From NCBI RefSeq assembly GCF_900107455.1, contig NZ_FNQB01000001.1, positions 1,240,001 to 1,304,000 on the forward strand: a stretch of 64,000 bases of DNA, read 5' to 3'. The position numbers and the translations under genes are program-made. Shown here piece by piece: positions 9,828-18,514 of this stretch. The first letter of the stretch is position 1. Each line of letters opens with the position of its first letter. The stretch comes from Asanoa ishikariensis (GTDB lineage Bacteria; Actinomycetota; Actinomycetes; Mycobacteriales; Micromonosporaceae). Under the pieces are notes generated by a model, which saw only the letters and a program-made list of their open reading frames with translations, did not search any database and was not told the origin of the DNA.

Positions 9828-9845
9828 GCCGGCGGTGACGCCGGC
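9828..9845 (-). terminator. Hairpin after the alarmone synthetase gene
   Basis: GCCGGCG (9828-9834) pairs perfectly with CGCCGGC (9839-9845) around a 4-nt loop, 20 bp beyond the minus-strand stop at 9865. On the minus strand it is followed by CTTT, which fits an intrinsic terminator for this operon. Confidence 0.6.
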
Positions 9846-9864
9846 TTGATCGGTAGGACGTGCG

Positions 9865-11070
9865 CTAGGGGTCTTCGGACTGGGTCGCCGGTTCTTGGTC
9901 GCGTGGCTTGATCTGCCGCGGCGGTTGAGAAGCCTTGGCCGGGCGCCGATCTCTTGTCGAGCGGTCGGGCTGGGTCGCCTGGCGTTTCCCGTATCGGTCG
10001 GCGGCGTTCGTCAGGTCGTCGGCCAAGCCGCTTCGGCGGGCTATCCGTTCCAGTTCGCCGTCGCCGCCCTCGGATATCAGGTAGAGCAGCACGATGTCTG
10101 GCGCTACCGCCCAGGGGGTGTAGGTAGAGCTTTCCTCGCGGAAGCCCGCCAACCATTGCTTGTCGTTGGCTGCTCTCGTCATGAGGTCGGCGAGTTCACC
10201 CAGGGTTTCGATGCCGCCGCGGCGTAGGGCCGTCACCAGGCGGGAGACGCTGTTTTCCCACAGCCCCGAGGTGTCTGTTTGTCGATCTGGTGTCGACCAT
10301 AGGTCGATCATGGATTTCGTGTCCGAGTCGGATCGCCAGCCGGCCGATTCGGCCGCGTCGTGGAGTTGGCGGATCGGTAGCTTGGACCACATCTCGCGGA
10401 GGGCGTCCCGGTCGACCGGCAGGCGTCGCCACTCGGCGCGGCCTTCCTTTGAGCGGTACAGCTTGCGGGTGGATGTCACGCTCTCGCGGAAGTCGTCGAA
10501 CAGTTCGTCGCTGGTTTCCAGCATCGCGGCCACGCGGTAGAGCTTTCGCCGGCCGTCTTCCGGGACCTCGCTTTCGGTTTTGTATTCCAGACTGTGGCTG
10601 ATCAGCGCCCACGCGTGTTGCAGGATCGACCTGACCTGCAACTCCGCGACGAGGTCCTTGTAGTCGCTCCATTCGGGCAGCGAACTGCGCGGCTCGCGGA
10701 GCCGGATGAGCATGTGCTCGCTGCTGTATCCGAAGGTGGCTACGTTGCCGCGGCCGTGGTGCACCGCTTCGACGATCTCGAACTCGCGCTCGACGAGTTG
10801 GGTGACCTCTTCCACGTCGCCGAGGTAGCGGGTGATGACCCGTACGCCGATCTTGTCAGTCAACGAGTCCAGGTCTTTGTAGGTCTTGCGGCGCAGCTTC
10901 TCCGCCACGCTCTTGCCGTCTTTCGCCCGCGCCTCGACCGAGTCGATTTCTATGTCGGTCTCCCGGCACAGGCTGTCCAGCAGAATGCGCAACGCGTCCG
11001 CGAACCGTTGATAACGCGGCCAGTCCGACTCGTACTGGACCCGAAGTTTCGAGACGGTCCGGTCCTCCAT
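9865..11070 (-). CDS. Single-domain RelA/SpoT-type alarmone synthetase with C-terminal extension
   Basis: This protein of about 401 residues carries only the (p)ppGpp synthetase fold, with no HD hydrolase or TGS domain. Visible motifs: RAKDGKSVAEKL (Ser54, Lys58), TDKIGVRVI (Asp72, Arg77), FGYSSEH (Tyr115, His119) and ELQVRSILQHAWALISH (Glu143, Gln145, Arg147, His152), then YK at 163-164. Residues from about 200 on form a charged, helical extension of unknown role ending in a disordered Pro/Gln/Asp tail, about twice the size of a minimal small alarmone synthetase. I chose ATG 11070 (MEDRTV, GAAGG upstream) over TTG 11127. It is the last gene of a three-gene operon. It uses more T-ending codons than its neighbours by eye. 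A toxin-type synthetase is possible. Confidence 0.85.
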   Translation of the reverse strand: MEDRTVSKLRVQYESDWPRYQRFADALRILLDSLCRETDIEIDSVEARAKDGKSVAEKLRRKTYKDLDSLTDKIGVRVITRYLGDVEEVTQLVEREFEIVEAVHHGRGNVATFGYSSEHMLIRLREPRSSLPEWSDYKDLVAELQVRSILQHAWALISHSLEYKTESEVPEDGRRKLYRVAAMLETSDELFDDFRESVTSTRKLYRSKEGRAEWRRLPVDRDALREMWSKLPIRQLHDAAESAGWRSDSDTKSMIDLWSTPDRQTDTSGLWENSVSRLVTALRRGGIETLGELADLMTRAANDKQWLAGFREESSTYTPWAVAPDIVLLYLISEGGDGELERIARRSGLADDLTNAADRYGKRQATQPDRSTRDRRPAKASQPPRQIKPRDQEPATQSEDP

Positions 11071-11130
11071 GAAGCTCGGGCCTTCCCGCGAGACGGTCGA
11101 GACTGGAATTGTATGACCAGCGGGCAATCG

Positions 11131-12369
11131 CTATTCGGTCGTGAGGTGCCAGGTCGGGCCGTCGGGGGTGTCGCGCAGTTCGACGCCGGCCGTTGTCAGC
11201 CGGTCGCGGACCGCATCGGAGGTGGCGTAGTCGCGGTTTTCCCTGGCCCTCGTGCGTAGCTCTACCAAGGCCTCGACGAACGGCCCGACCGTCTCGGCCG
11301 GGTCGGCCGCGCCCCGCCGGGCTAGCTCGCCGAGCCGGACCACCATGCCGCGCAGCACCGACCGTGGATGGTCGGCGCCGTCGTTGGTCTCGGTGTCGCC
11401 GGCCCAGTCGACGATGGCCTGCTCGAGCTCGAGCATCGCCGCCACGCAGGTGTCGACGTCGCGTGCCGCGAGGGCCGTGGTGAATCGGGCGTCGAGGGCA
11501 TCGGCCGCACCCCGCAACGAGGGCTGGTCGGCCGGCGAGGCGAGGTCGAGGGCCGGGAGCGCCACGGGGACCGGGACCACCGCGGCCGACGGGCCAGCCG
11601 AGAGGTCCGCGAAAGACAGCACTGTGCCCGCAGGGAAGACCGCGCTCACGCCCGACCGGCGCAGCGTCAGCGCCCCGTTGCCGGACACCGTCGCCGTCTT
11701 CGCGTCGAGGTCGAAGACGACCGCCGTGTGCTCGTCGACGCCGATGATCAGGTGGCCCGGTGGAAGCGAAGCCTCGAGAGCGGCCAGGCGCTGCGCGCCC
11801 AGGTAGCAGTAGCGGGTGTCGTGGTTGCCGCCCTCCGCGTTGTCGTAGTGCGGGATGAGCACCGCCGGGAAACCCAACACGCCCTCGATCAGGTTGAGCC
11901 CCGGCTCCCAGTGCGGCTCGATGCCGGCCTTGTAGATCTCGTAGACCGGCACCGTGTGCGTGCCCAAGGTCAACGCTGCTGCGGACGCGAACAGCACCAC
12001 GCCCGAACGGGCCAGCTTGTCGGCCAGAAGCTCGGGGATCGCGGTCTCCCGCCACTGCCGCAGCGTGTAGGTCGGGCTGCCCGGACCGGCGAACACCCAA
12101 CCAGCCGCACGTAAAGACGCGAGCGCGAGCTCCTGGGCCACCGCGTCGACCGGCGGCCTCCGCCACGAGACCACCGAGACCGTGCGACCGACGCTCTGGT
12201 CGAAGTAGCGGACCGCGCGCTCCGAGATGTCGTCGGCGTTGGACTGGAAGCCGTAGGGCGTGTCGAGCAGCACGCTGGGGCCGGTCACCCGCTCGAACAC
12301 CGCCCGGTGCGGCTTGACCATCGTCGGCGCCGTCTCGCCGGAGCCCATCACCACCAGCAGCCGGCTCAT
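11131..12369 (-). CDS. Peptidase S51-like domain fused to a cysteinyl-tRNA synthetase C-terminal-like domain
   Basis: This 412-residue protein has two parts. Residues 1 to about 250 resemble the cyanophycinase/peptidase S51 (type 1 glutamine amidotransferase-like) fold: MGSGETAPTM, FAGPGSPTY, and the nucleophile-elbow equivalent FASAAALTLG. Residues from about 275 on match the DALR and tail region of cysteinyl-tRNA synthetase, ending in RTRARENRDYATSDAVRD and then LRDTPDGPTWHL, which in CysS follows the anticodon domain. No HIGH or KMSKS synthetase motif is present, so it cannot charge tRNA by itself. Its start overlaps the hydrolase gene upstream by 4 nt, and the alarmone synthetase lies 60 bp downstream. 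Function unknown. Confidence 0.8.
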   Translation of the reverse strand: MSRLLVVMGSGETAPTMVKPHRAVFERVTGPSVLLDTPYGFQSNADDISERAVRYFDQSVGRTVSVVSWRRPPVDAVAQELALASLRAAGWVFAGPGSPTYTLRQWRETAIPELLADKLARSGVVLFASAAALTLGTHTVPVYEIYKAGIEPHWEPGLNLIEGVLGFPAVLIPHYDNAEGGNHDTRYCYLGAQRLAALEASLPPGHLIIGVDEHTAVVFDLDAKTATVSGNGALTLRRSGVSAVFPAGTVLSFADLSAGPSAAVVPVPVALPALDLASPADQPSLRGAADALDARFTTALAARDVDTCVAAMLELEQAIVDWAGDTETNDGADHPRSVLRGMVVRLGELARRGAADPAETVGPFVEALVELRTRARENRDYATSDAVRDRLTTAGVELRDTPDGPTWHLTTE

Positions 12370-13169
12370 GACCGCACCAGCGAGAGGAGATCGGCGGCCA
12401 CCTCGGCGGGGTGTTGTGCGTGCAGGTCGTGGTCGCCACCGGCGTAAGGACGTACAACGGCGTCAGGGATCGACGCGGCGACCGAAGGCGACGGAAGACC
12501 CCGACCGGCCGGCATCAGCAGGACAGGCATCGTCAACGCCGGATACCACTGCGCAGGCGGCTCGTCGTACATGCTCCGCAGGATCTCCATATGCCGCGCG
12601 ACGGGCAACCGCCGCGACACCAGCCCGTCAGCGTCGACCCGCAGGTTGGCCAGGGTCGCCTCGACGGCGGAGGCGGACCAGTCCGGGTGCCCGGACCGCA
12701 GCCGCGCGCGGAAATCGGAAGCTCGCAGGCCGTCGAGCTCCGGCGGCCGCAACGCGGCCGCGCACGCGGACCAGGAGCCGAACGTGGCGGGCAGGTCGAT
12801 CCAGCCGCCGTCGACCAGGGCCAGCGCTCCGACGACCCCGGGAAAGGCAGCCGCCAACCGCACGACGACGTTGCCGCCCCACGACTGACCCGCGACGATC
12901 GGTCGGGAGAGACCCAGGGAAGCGATCACGGCGGCCAGGTCAGCCGCCGCGGCCGCGGTGGAGAAGCCTGAGGAGGGCAGATCCGACTCGCCATGCCCGC
13001 GCAGGTCGACGGCGTAGGACGGATGCCCGGCCGCGGCCAGCGCCGAAGCCACCTCGGACCAGAGCCGGGCGTTGGACGCCAACCCGTGGACGAGCACGAA
13101 CGCGGGCGCCGACGGGCCCGCCGTGTGGAGCACGTTGAGCCCGACGCCTTCGGCGACTGTCACCTTCAC
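12366..13169 (-). CDS. Alpha/beta hydrolase
   Basis: This 267-residue enzyme has the alpha/beta-hydrolase core: oxyanion motif LVHGLAS (about 27-33), DLRGHGESD, nucleophile elbow GQSWGG (Ser96) and a late His in GGDHDLH (about 247). The substrate is unknown. It is the first gene of the operon. Its GTG start at 13169 has no Shine-Dalgarno sequence but sits 6 nt after TACATT, so translation is probably leaderless. The stop overlaps the next ATG (ATGA). Confidence 0.88.
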   Translation of the reverse strand: MKVTVAEGVGLNVLHTAGPSAPAFVLVHGLASNARLWSEVASALAAAGHPSYAVDLRGHGESDLPSSGFSTAAAAADLAAVIASLGLSRPIVAGQSWGGNVVVRLAAAFPGVVGALALVDGGWIDLPATFGSWSACAAALRPPELDGLRASDFRARLRSGHPDWSASAVEATLANLRVDADGLVSRRLPVARHMEILRSMYDEPPAQWYPALTMPVLLMPAGRGLPSPSVAASIPDAVVRPYAGGDHDLHAQHPAEVAADLLSLVRS

Positions 13170-13181
13170 GGCGTGAATGTA
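13165..13181 (-). promoter_or_regulatory. Leaderless-type -10 with overlapping palindrome, hydrolase operon
   Basis: TACATT (minus strand, 13181-13176) precedes GTG 13169 by 6 nt. The perfect 13-bp palindrome TTCACG-G-CGTGAA (13165-13177) spans the start codon and reaches into the -10 hexamer. This is a plausible autoregulatory operator, though no regulator gene is adjacent. Confidence 0.4.
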
Positions 13182-13200
13182 GCCGCGCCCAGTGACAGTT

Positions 13201-14118
13201 TCAGATCCCCCGGCCGTACCGGTGCAGGGTCGAAAGCACGTTCTCGACCTTGACGGCGCCGGTCAGCGCGGCCATGGCGATCGCCGTGCGCGGCTCGCGC
13301 CAGTTGGCCCGCACCGCCTGCCGGGTCCACTTCCACGCCTCGGCGCGGTTGCCGGAGGCCGCGTTCCAGCAGGCGAGCTGGCCGTAGACCCGGGCCGCGC
13401 CAGGCGCGCAGCCGCGGATCTCCGGGTGCCGGTCCATCATCCAGCGCAGGGAGGAGATCTTCGTCTGGTACTCGTACGCGTATTGCGAACTGCGCCCCCA
13501 GAGCACCTGCACCAGCGGCTCGTCCACGTGCACGATCGGATGCCGGCGGGCGGCCCGCAGCAGCAGGTCCCAGTCCTCGTTCTGCGAGCCCGGCGCGTCC
13601 TCCGCGACCAGCCCGATCCGGTCGGACTCGACCAGCGCGGACCGCGACATCAGGAACGTCGACGAGTGCAGCATCGCCATCCGCGAGCGGGCCAACTCGG
13701 CCACGCCGACGGACGCCATCCCGGCCAGCCGGGGAGTGACCTTTCCCTGGTACGACACGGCTATCGCGCAGGTCGCGAACTCGGCCGAGGAGGCCTGCAA
13801 CGCGGGCACCTGGACCCGCAGCTTGTCCGGCGCCCACTCGTCATCGTCGTCGCAGAAGGCCACCAGGTCGGTGTCCAGGGCGAGGATCCCGCTGTTGCGG
13901 GTGCCGGCCAGACCCGACGTGCGCCAGTTCGAGATGACCATCACGGGTACGCCGTCCGTGGTGGCCAGCAACAGGTCCGGCTCGGTCTGGTCGAACGCCA
14001 CCACGACCCGCAACTGTCCCGGGTAGTCCTGCCGGCGCACCGCTTCCAACGCCCGCCGGAGCAACTCCGGCCGGTTGCGGGTCGGGATGACCACACCGAC
14101 CGACGGCCACGGGGTCAC
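13201..14118 (-). CDS. Family 2 glycosyltransferase
   Basis: This 305-residue cytoplasmic GT-A enzyme would transfer a sugar from a nucleotide donor during surface polysaccharide assembly. It shows VGVVIPTRNRP at the N-terminus, the metal-binding acidic cluster FCDDDDEW (Asp90-93) and the catalytic-base region QNEDWDLLLR (about 180-188). The start GTG 14118 overlaps the sulfotransferase stop by 4 nt (GTGA), so the two are coupled; upstream open frame is only the sulfotransferase shadow. Donor and acceptor are unknown. Confidence 0.92.
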   Translation of the reverse strand: MTPWPSVGVVIPTRNRPELLRRALEAVRRQDYPGQLRVVVAFDQTEPDLLLATTDGVPVMVISNWRTSGLAGTRNSGILALDTDLVAFCDDDDEWAPDKLRVQVPALQASSAEFATCAIAVSYQGKVTPRLAGMASVGVAELARSRMAMLHSSTFLMSRSALVESDRIGLVAEDAPGSQNEDWDLLLRAARRHPIVHVDEPLVQVLWGRSSQYAYEYQTKISSLRWMMDRHPEIRGCAPGAARVYGQLACWNAASGNRAEAWKWTRQAVRANWREPRTAIAMAALTGAVKVENVLSTLHRYGRGI

Positions 14119-15062
14119 CGCGCACCACCGCGCGAGACCATGACCGGGTAGCCGTAGGCGCGCAGCAGCGGGGCGCACACCGCGCCGACCAGCCGCCGGT
14201 CGGTGGCCGGCAGGCCGCGCAGCCAGCCGTCGTCGCGGCGCAGCGGTATCCGGCCGACCGAGAACCGCATCGGGTTGCCGGCGGCGCTGTGCCCGGTGGT
14301 CAGGTCGGCGTGCGACTCGGTCAGGAAGTCCAGATCGGAGTCGTCGAGGGTGAGCCCGGCGAAGGAGGCCAGCGCGTGCAGGCCCGCGCGCGGGTCGGCG
14401 ACGAACTGCTCGTAGCGGACTCGCAGCAACGGCACGCCAAGGCGGGCCAGCAACCCGAACGCGGCGTTGTGCGCGTTCCAGAGCATGGCCGAGCGGCCGG
14501 GGGAGTAGCGCGTCATCTCGCTCTCGCCGTCGGCCTCCGGCCGGGCCACCACCTTGGTCCAACTGTGCGCGACGCCGCGCGGATCGCGTACGACGTGCGC
14601 CACCCGCAGGTCGAGGTCGGCGGACCAGCGCAGGCAATGCGCCAGCGCGCTGTGCTTGGACGAGTCGACGAGCACGGACGCCCCGGTCACCTCGGCCGCC
14701 GCTTGGTAGACGGCGGTGTAGTAGCCGGCGTACTCGCGCACCCGCACGCGGTAGTCGTCGGGCAGCCGGGTCGAGGCGAGCCGCGGGATGTGCCGGGTCC
14801 GTTCCACCGTCGCTTGGAGCGCCAGCACCCGGTGGACGTCGACGTTGGACCAGCCGCCGAACGCGAGCTCGCCGACCCGAGTCCAGAACTCGCATTCGGA
14901 GAAGCGGTCGCCGCATCCGCAGCGTTCGTCGCCGCGGATGTCGCGTTGCCAGAGGTGCACGACCTCCCCGAGCGCGCAGACCCCGGGCAGCTCACCGAGC
15001 AGCCGTTCGACCAGCGTGGTGCCGCTGCGGCCCAGTCCGCCGACGAAGAGTAGCCGTGCCAC
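14115..15062 (-). CDS. PAPS-dependent sulfotransferase (first of two)
   Basis: This 315-residue protein has the 5'-phosphosulfate-binding loop GLGRSGTTLVERLL (about 9-22) and the 3'-phosphate motif VVRDPRGVAHSW (about 157-168). A Cys-rich insert CGCGDRFSECEFW follows at about 48-60, typical of an actinobacterial sulfotransferase subgroup. It is coupled to the GT2 gene downstream, suggesting it sulfates the same glycan. Start GTG 15062 is preceded by GGTGGG. It diverges from the WecG/TagA gene across 50 bp. Confidence 0.9.
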   Translation of the reverse strand: MARLLFVGGLGRSGTTLVERLLGELPGVCALGEVVHLWQRDIRGDERCGCGDRFSECEFWTRVGELAFGGWSNVDVHRVLALQATVERTRHIPRLASTRLPDDYRVRVREYAGYYTAVYQAAAEVTGASVLVDSSKHSALAHCLRWSADLDLRVAHVVRDPRGVAHSWTKVVARPEADGESEMTRYSPGRSAMLWNAHNAAFGLLARLGVPLLRVRYEQFVADPRAGLHALASFAGLTLDDSDLDFLTESHADLTTGHSAAGNPMRFSVGRIPLRRDDGWLRGLPATDRRLVGAVCAPLLRAYGYPVMVSRGGAR

Positions 15063-15112
15063 TTTTACCCACCTTCGCTCGTTTCACACACATAACGAGC
15101 GGGAGAGCCGAA

Positions 15113-15880
15113 GTGTCGCTTCATTACGGATTTGCCCGAGTTCACCTGGACGGTTCTCGGCTCCACATGATCACCGAACGCCGGGTGGTCACCGTGGTTC
15201 GGCAGGCACTGGCGCGCGGGCACGGCGGGCGCATCCTCACGCCCAACGTCGACATCGTCCGGCAGGCCAGGCTGGACCCGGAGGTGCGGTCCTTCCTGGA
15301 CGACGCCACCCTGGTCGTCGCCGACGGGATGCCGCTGGTCTGGGCCAGCCGGCTGGCCCGCAACCCGCTGCCGGAGCGGGTCACGGGTTCCAACCTCATC
15401 TGGTCGCTCTCCGCGGGGCTGGCCGAGGACGCCCGCTCGGTCTTCGTGCTCGGCGGCGACTCACCGGCGCTCGCCGAGCAGGCCGCCGACAAGCTGGCCG
15501 AACGCTTTCCGGGCCTGAGCGTGGCCGGCCACGAATCTCCACCCTTCGGCTTCGACGCTGACCCCGCCGCGGTCGACGAGGTCGTCGCCACCGTCAGGGC
15601 GACAAAACCGGACCTGGTCTTCGTCGGCATCGGCTTCCCCCGGCAGGAGCGGCTGATCGGCCGGCTGCGCGCCGAGCTGCCGGACACCTGGTTCCTCGGC
15701 TGCGGCATGGCCGTCAACTTCGTGGCCGGCCTCCAACACCGTGCGCCGGCGTGGATGCAGCGGGCCGGCCTGGAATGGGCGCACCGGCTCAAGACCGAAC
15801 CTAGGAGACTGGCCCGCCGCTACCTGCGCCACGACGCCCCGTACGCCCTGCGCCTGTTGGCCACCGCGAGCCGACGCTAA
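15113..15880 (+). CDS. WecG/TagA/CpsF-family glycosyltransferase
   Basis: This enzyme of about 255 residues belongs to GT26, which transfers N-acetylmannosamine-type sugars to a lipid-linked acceptor. Family blocks are intact: TPNVDIV, ADGMPLVWASRL (with the catalytic Asp), GIGFPRQE and GCGMAVNFVAGLQHRAPAWMQ. I start it at GTG 15113 because GGGAG lies 7-8 nt upstream; the open frame reaches back to 15056 without a ribosome site. It is the only plus-strand gene in the middle of a minus-strand surface-glycan cluster. Its stop interlocks with the convergent lipoprotein gene stop. Confidence 0.92.
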   Translation: MSLHYGFARVHLDGSRLHMITERRVVTVVRQALARGHGGRILTPNVDIVRQARLDPEVRSFLDDATLVVADGMPLVWASRLARNPLPERVTGSNLIWSLSAGLAEDARSVFVLGGDSPALAEQAADKLAERFPGLSVAGHESPPFGFDADPAAVDEVVATVRATKPDLVFVGIGFPRQERLIGRLRAELPDTWFLGCGMAVNFVAGLQHRAPAWMQRAGLEWAHRLKTEPRRLARRYLRHDAPYALRLLATASRR

Positions 15881-16875
15881 GGAGCGTTGGCCAACGACCC
15901 CGCCAACTCCTTGAACGCCGCGAAGGCCTGCTCGTCGTCGGAGATCTTGAAGTGCAGGGTCGACGGGTTGTCGTCCGGATCCGAGTCGAAGTACGCGACC
16001 GCGCGGATCTGCGGGTTGGCCTGGAACACCCGCGTCGCGTCCCGCATCCACTCCGCGCGGCGATCCGGCCCCCACTCCCGGGCCACCCCGAACTCGCCCA
16101 CGATGATCGGCTTCGGCCGCTCGCCCGCCCACTTCAGGAAGTTGCCCATCAGCTCGTCGAGCGGCCGGTACGAGCTGCTCGCGTAGACGTCGACGCACGT
16201 CCAGTCGACCTGGTCGTCGCCCGGGTAGAACAGCGGCGCGTCACCCCGGTCGAAGCCCTCGGCGGTCGGGCACCACACCCACGACGCGTTGGTCGCGCCC
16301 TCCTCCTTGAAGATCTGCCGGGTGTACTTCCACGCCGCGATGTAGTCCTCCGGCGACCACATCGTCGCCCGCAGGTTGGGTCGGTCCATCTCCCAGCGGA
16401 ACCGCATCATCACCGGCCGCTTCGCGCGCGCGACCCGCTTCGCCTGCGCACGGATCATCTCGTCGTGCTGACCGTCCAACATGGATCGCGTGTCGCCGGA
16501 CGCCCAACTGACCATCACGATGCTGCCGCGCTTCACGTACTCCTTGTCGGTCTCGGTCCAGAACTTCTCGTCGAAGGTCCGGTAGGTGTTGATCACGTCG
16601 AACCGGCGACCGAGCTTCTTCTCGACACCGAGCACCGCGTCGCGGCGTCCCGCCTGCCCCCACACCGCCGGCTTGACCCAGGCGCCGACCCAGACCCTGT
16701 CCGTGGGCGGCTTGACCGGTCCGCTCTCGAACGGTCCTGTTCTGGTCGCCACCCCCGGGGGATGCCGGCCGAAATCGGCCGACGGCGCCGGTGAGGGGTC
16801 GGTCGCGGTGCAGCCCGCCAGTGCGGCGGCGAGAACGATGACGGACACAACGGCGGCGGGGATACGCGCGACCAC
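15877..16875 (-). CDS. GH26-like glycoside hydrolase lipoprotein
   Basis: This 332-residue protein has a lipoprotein signal peptide with lipobox LAGC (Cys22), so it is anchored outside the membrane. The rest resembles beta-mannanase-type (GH26-like) TIM barrels: the putative acid/base Glu is in RFRWEMDRPN (about 162) and the putative nucleophile Glu in VGEFGV (about 260). It shares this architecture with the plus-strand protein at 24084-26075. In this context it may trim or release the exported polysaccharide. Start GTG 16875 follows AGGAG. The family assignment rests on motifs only. Confidence 0.75.
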   Translation of the reverse strand: MVARIPAAVVSVIVLAAALAGCTATDPSPAPSADFGRHPPGVATRTGPFESGPVKPPTDRVWVGAWVKPAVWGQAGRRDAVLGVEKKLGRRFDVINTYRTFDEKFWTETDKEYVKRGSIVMVSWASGDTRSMLDGQHDEMIRAQAKRVARAKRPVMMRFRWEMDRPNLRATMWSPEDYIAAWKYTRQIFKEEGATNASWVWCPTAEGFDRGDAPLFYPGDDQVDWTCVDVYASSSYRPLDELMGNFLKWAGERPKPIIVGEFGVAREWGPDRRAEWMRDATRVFQANPQIRAVAYFDSDPDDNPSTLHFKISDDEQAFAAFKELAGSLANAP

Positions 16876-16918
16876 GTTTCTCCTCTTTCGTCGGACGGAC
16901 CGTAAACCCGGGCGTCGG

Positions 16919-18514
16919 TCAACCGCTCTTGCGGCGACCAGGGCGAAGCGCCTTCAAGGCGTCCAACGCGAGCGGCCCGCGCAGGAGGCGGACACCGGCC
17001 AGATACGTGGTGACCGCTACACCCAGGGCGGTCACCGTGGCGACGGCTCCGGTCCCGAGGGTGAGACCGACGATCCGCGGCGCGACGCCGAAACTGAGCA
17101 CCGTGACCCCGGCCGCGGACAGCCAGCCGGCGCCGAACGGGTGCAGCCCCAGCCCGAACCCGACCTGGGCGAGCGGCAGCACGTTGTTGGCCACCACGGC
17201 GGCGGCCAGCCCGATCGCGGCGCCGAGCGCGCCCAGCCTGGGTATCAGGGCCAGGTCGAGGGCGATCGTCAGGCCGAGTGCGACCAGCACGTTGCCCAGG
17301 TTCCAGGCAGTCCGTCCGGCCATGGACAGCACGATGTCGACCATCCCGCAGCCGGTCGCCACCAGCATCGCTGCCGCCAGCACCACGACGATCGTGGCCG
17401 CATCGCGGTAGGCGGAGCCGAAGATGCTCAGGTACGCCGGCGCGTACGTCATCACCAGCAGGTAGAGCGGCCAGGTGAGCAGCACGAGCCAGCCGGTCGC
17501 GGTCTGGTAGAGGGTGTTGGCGGCGGTGCGGTCCTTCAGGGCGAGCGCCTCGGCCAGCCGGGGCTGCACGGCCTGCGAGATGCCCTGGTTCGCGAACTGG
17601 CCCAGCACGACGAACCGGCCCGCGACCGCGTACAGGCCGGCGGCGCCGAGCCCGGCGAGCGCGGCGACCAACAGCACGTCGACCCGTTGCAGGGCGAGTT
17701 GGGCGACCGAGGCGATCGAGCGCGGGCCGGTGAACCGCCAGAACTGCCGCCGCATGCTGGCCCGGTGCGAGCGCTTCACCCGGGTCGGCACGATGTCGCC
17801 CATGGTCTTGGTGTGCGCGCGGTGCAGCGCGTAGCCGGCGAGCAGGGCCGTCGGGACGTAGGGCAGCGCCCAGGCGAGCGCGAACAGGCTCGGGCTGGCC
17901 GCGCCGCTGACCGCAACCGCCGCGACTCCGGCCGTCTGGAGTCCGGGCCGGACCAGCTTGTCGAGCAGCACGGTCGGCCGGATCAGGCGGTAGCCGCGGG
18001 TGGCCGCGAGCAGCGTGTCGGACAGCACGGCCAACGGCACGAACGCGGCGAGCAGGCGGAGCTGGGTGGCCAGTTCCGCGTGCACCGGCGGCGGTGCGTC
18101 ACCGGCGGTCAGCCGGGCCAGCTCGGGCGCGGCCACGAACAGCGCCACCCCGACCGCCAGCGCCGCGCAGACCACGGGTGCGAAAGCACTGCGCAGGCAG
18201 GCACCGAGCAGGAACCCGTGTCCCCGGGCGCGCAGCCGGGCCGGCCAGTAGACCAGCCCCGTCTGGGTGCCCAGCTTCGCCAGCGTCGAGGTGAGCACGA
18301 ATGCCGCCGTGGCGGCGAAGAACGCGCCCGCGTGCTCGGGACCGAGCCGGTGCGCCACCAGCCAGGTGACCGCCAGTCCGGCCAGCCCGGCCACGCCCGC
18401 GCCGAGGATCCCCGCCGCCCCGCCCCGGGCGACACCGCCGATCGCCTTCTTCGTCTCCGCCGCGGCCTCGGGCGACTCGGCGACGAACGCGGGGAGCGCC
18501 GGGGGCGCGGTCAT
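16919..18514 (-). CDS. Polysaccharide flippase (MATE/MOP superfamily, Wzx-like)
   Basis: This integral membrane protein of 531 residues has about 12-14 helices and would flip lipid-linked oligosaccharide across the membrane. It shows the paired-repeat architecture of MOP flippases, with LGPEHAGAFFAATAAF in the first half and RVDVLLVAALAGLGAAGLYAVA in the second. ATG 18514 overlaps the second sulfotransferase stop (ATGA), so it belongs to the same transcription unit. The longer open frame upstream is a shadow of neighbouring genes. Confidence 0.9.
   Translation of the reverse strand: MTAPPALPAFVAESPEAAAETKKAIGGVARGGAAGILGAGVAGLAGLAVTWLVAHRLGPEHAGAFFAATAAFVLTSTLAKLGTQTGLVYWPARLRARGHGFLLGACLRSAFAPVVCAALAVGVALFVAAPELARLTAGDAPPPVHAELATQLRLLAAFVPLAVLSDTLLAATRGYRLIRPTVLLDKLVRPGLQTAGVAAVAVSGAASPSLFALAWALPYVPTALLAGYALHRAHTKTMGDIVPTRVKRSHRASMRRQFWRFTGPRSIASVAQLALQRVDVLLVAALAGLGAAGLYAVAGRFVVLGQFANQGISQAVQPRLAEALALKDRTAANTLYQTATGWLVLLTWPLYLLVMTYAPAYLSIFGSAYRDAATIVVVLAAAMLVATGCGMVDIVLSMAGRTAWNLGNVLVALGLTIALDLALIPRLGALGAAIGLAAAVVANNVLPLAQVGFGLGLHPFGAGWLSAAGVTVLSFGVAPRIVGLTLGTGAVATVTALGVAVTTYLAGVRLLRGPLALDALKALRPGRRKSG

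Noticed and set aside
11131-12369. Cyanophycinase
   Set aside because: The fold is related, but the nucleophile region is FASAAALTLG rather than the cyanophycinase motif, and no cyanophycin synthetase is nearby.
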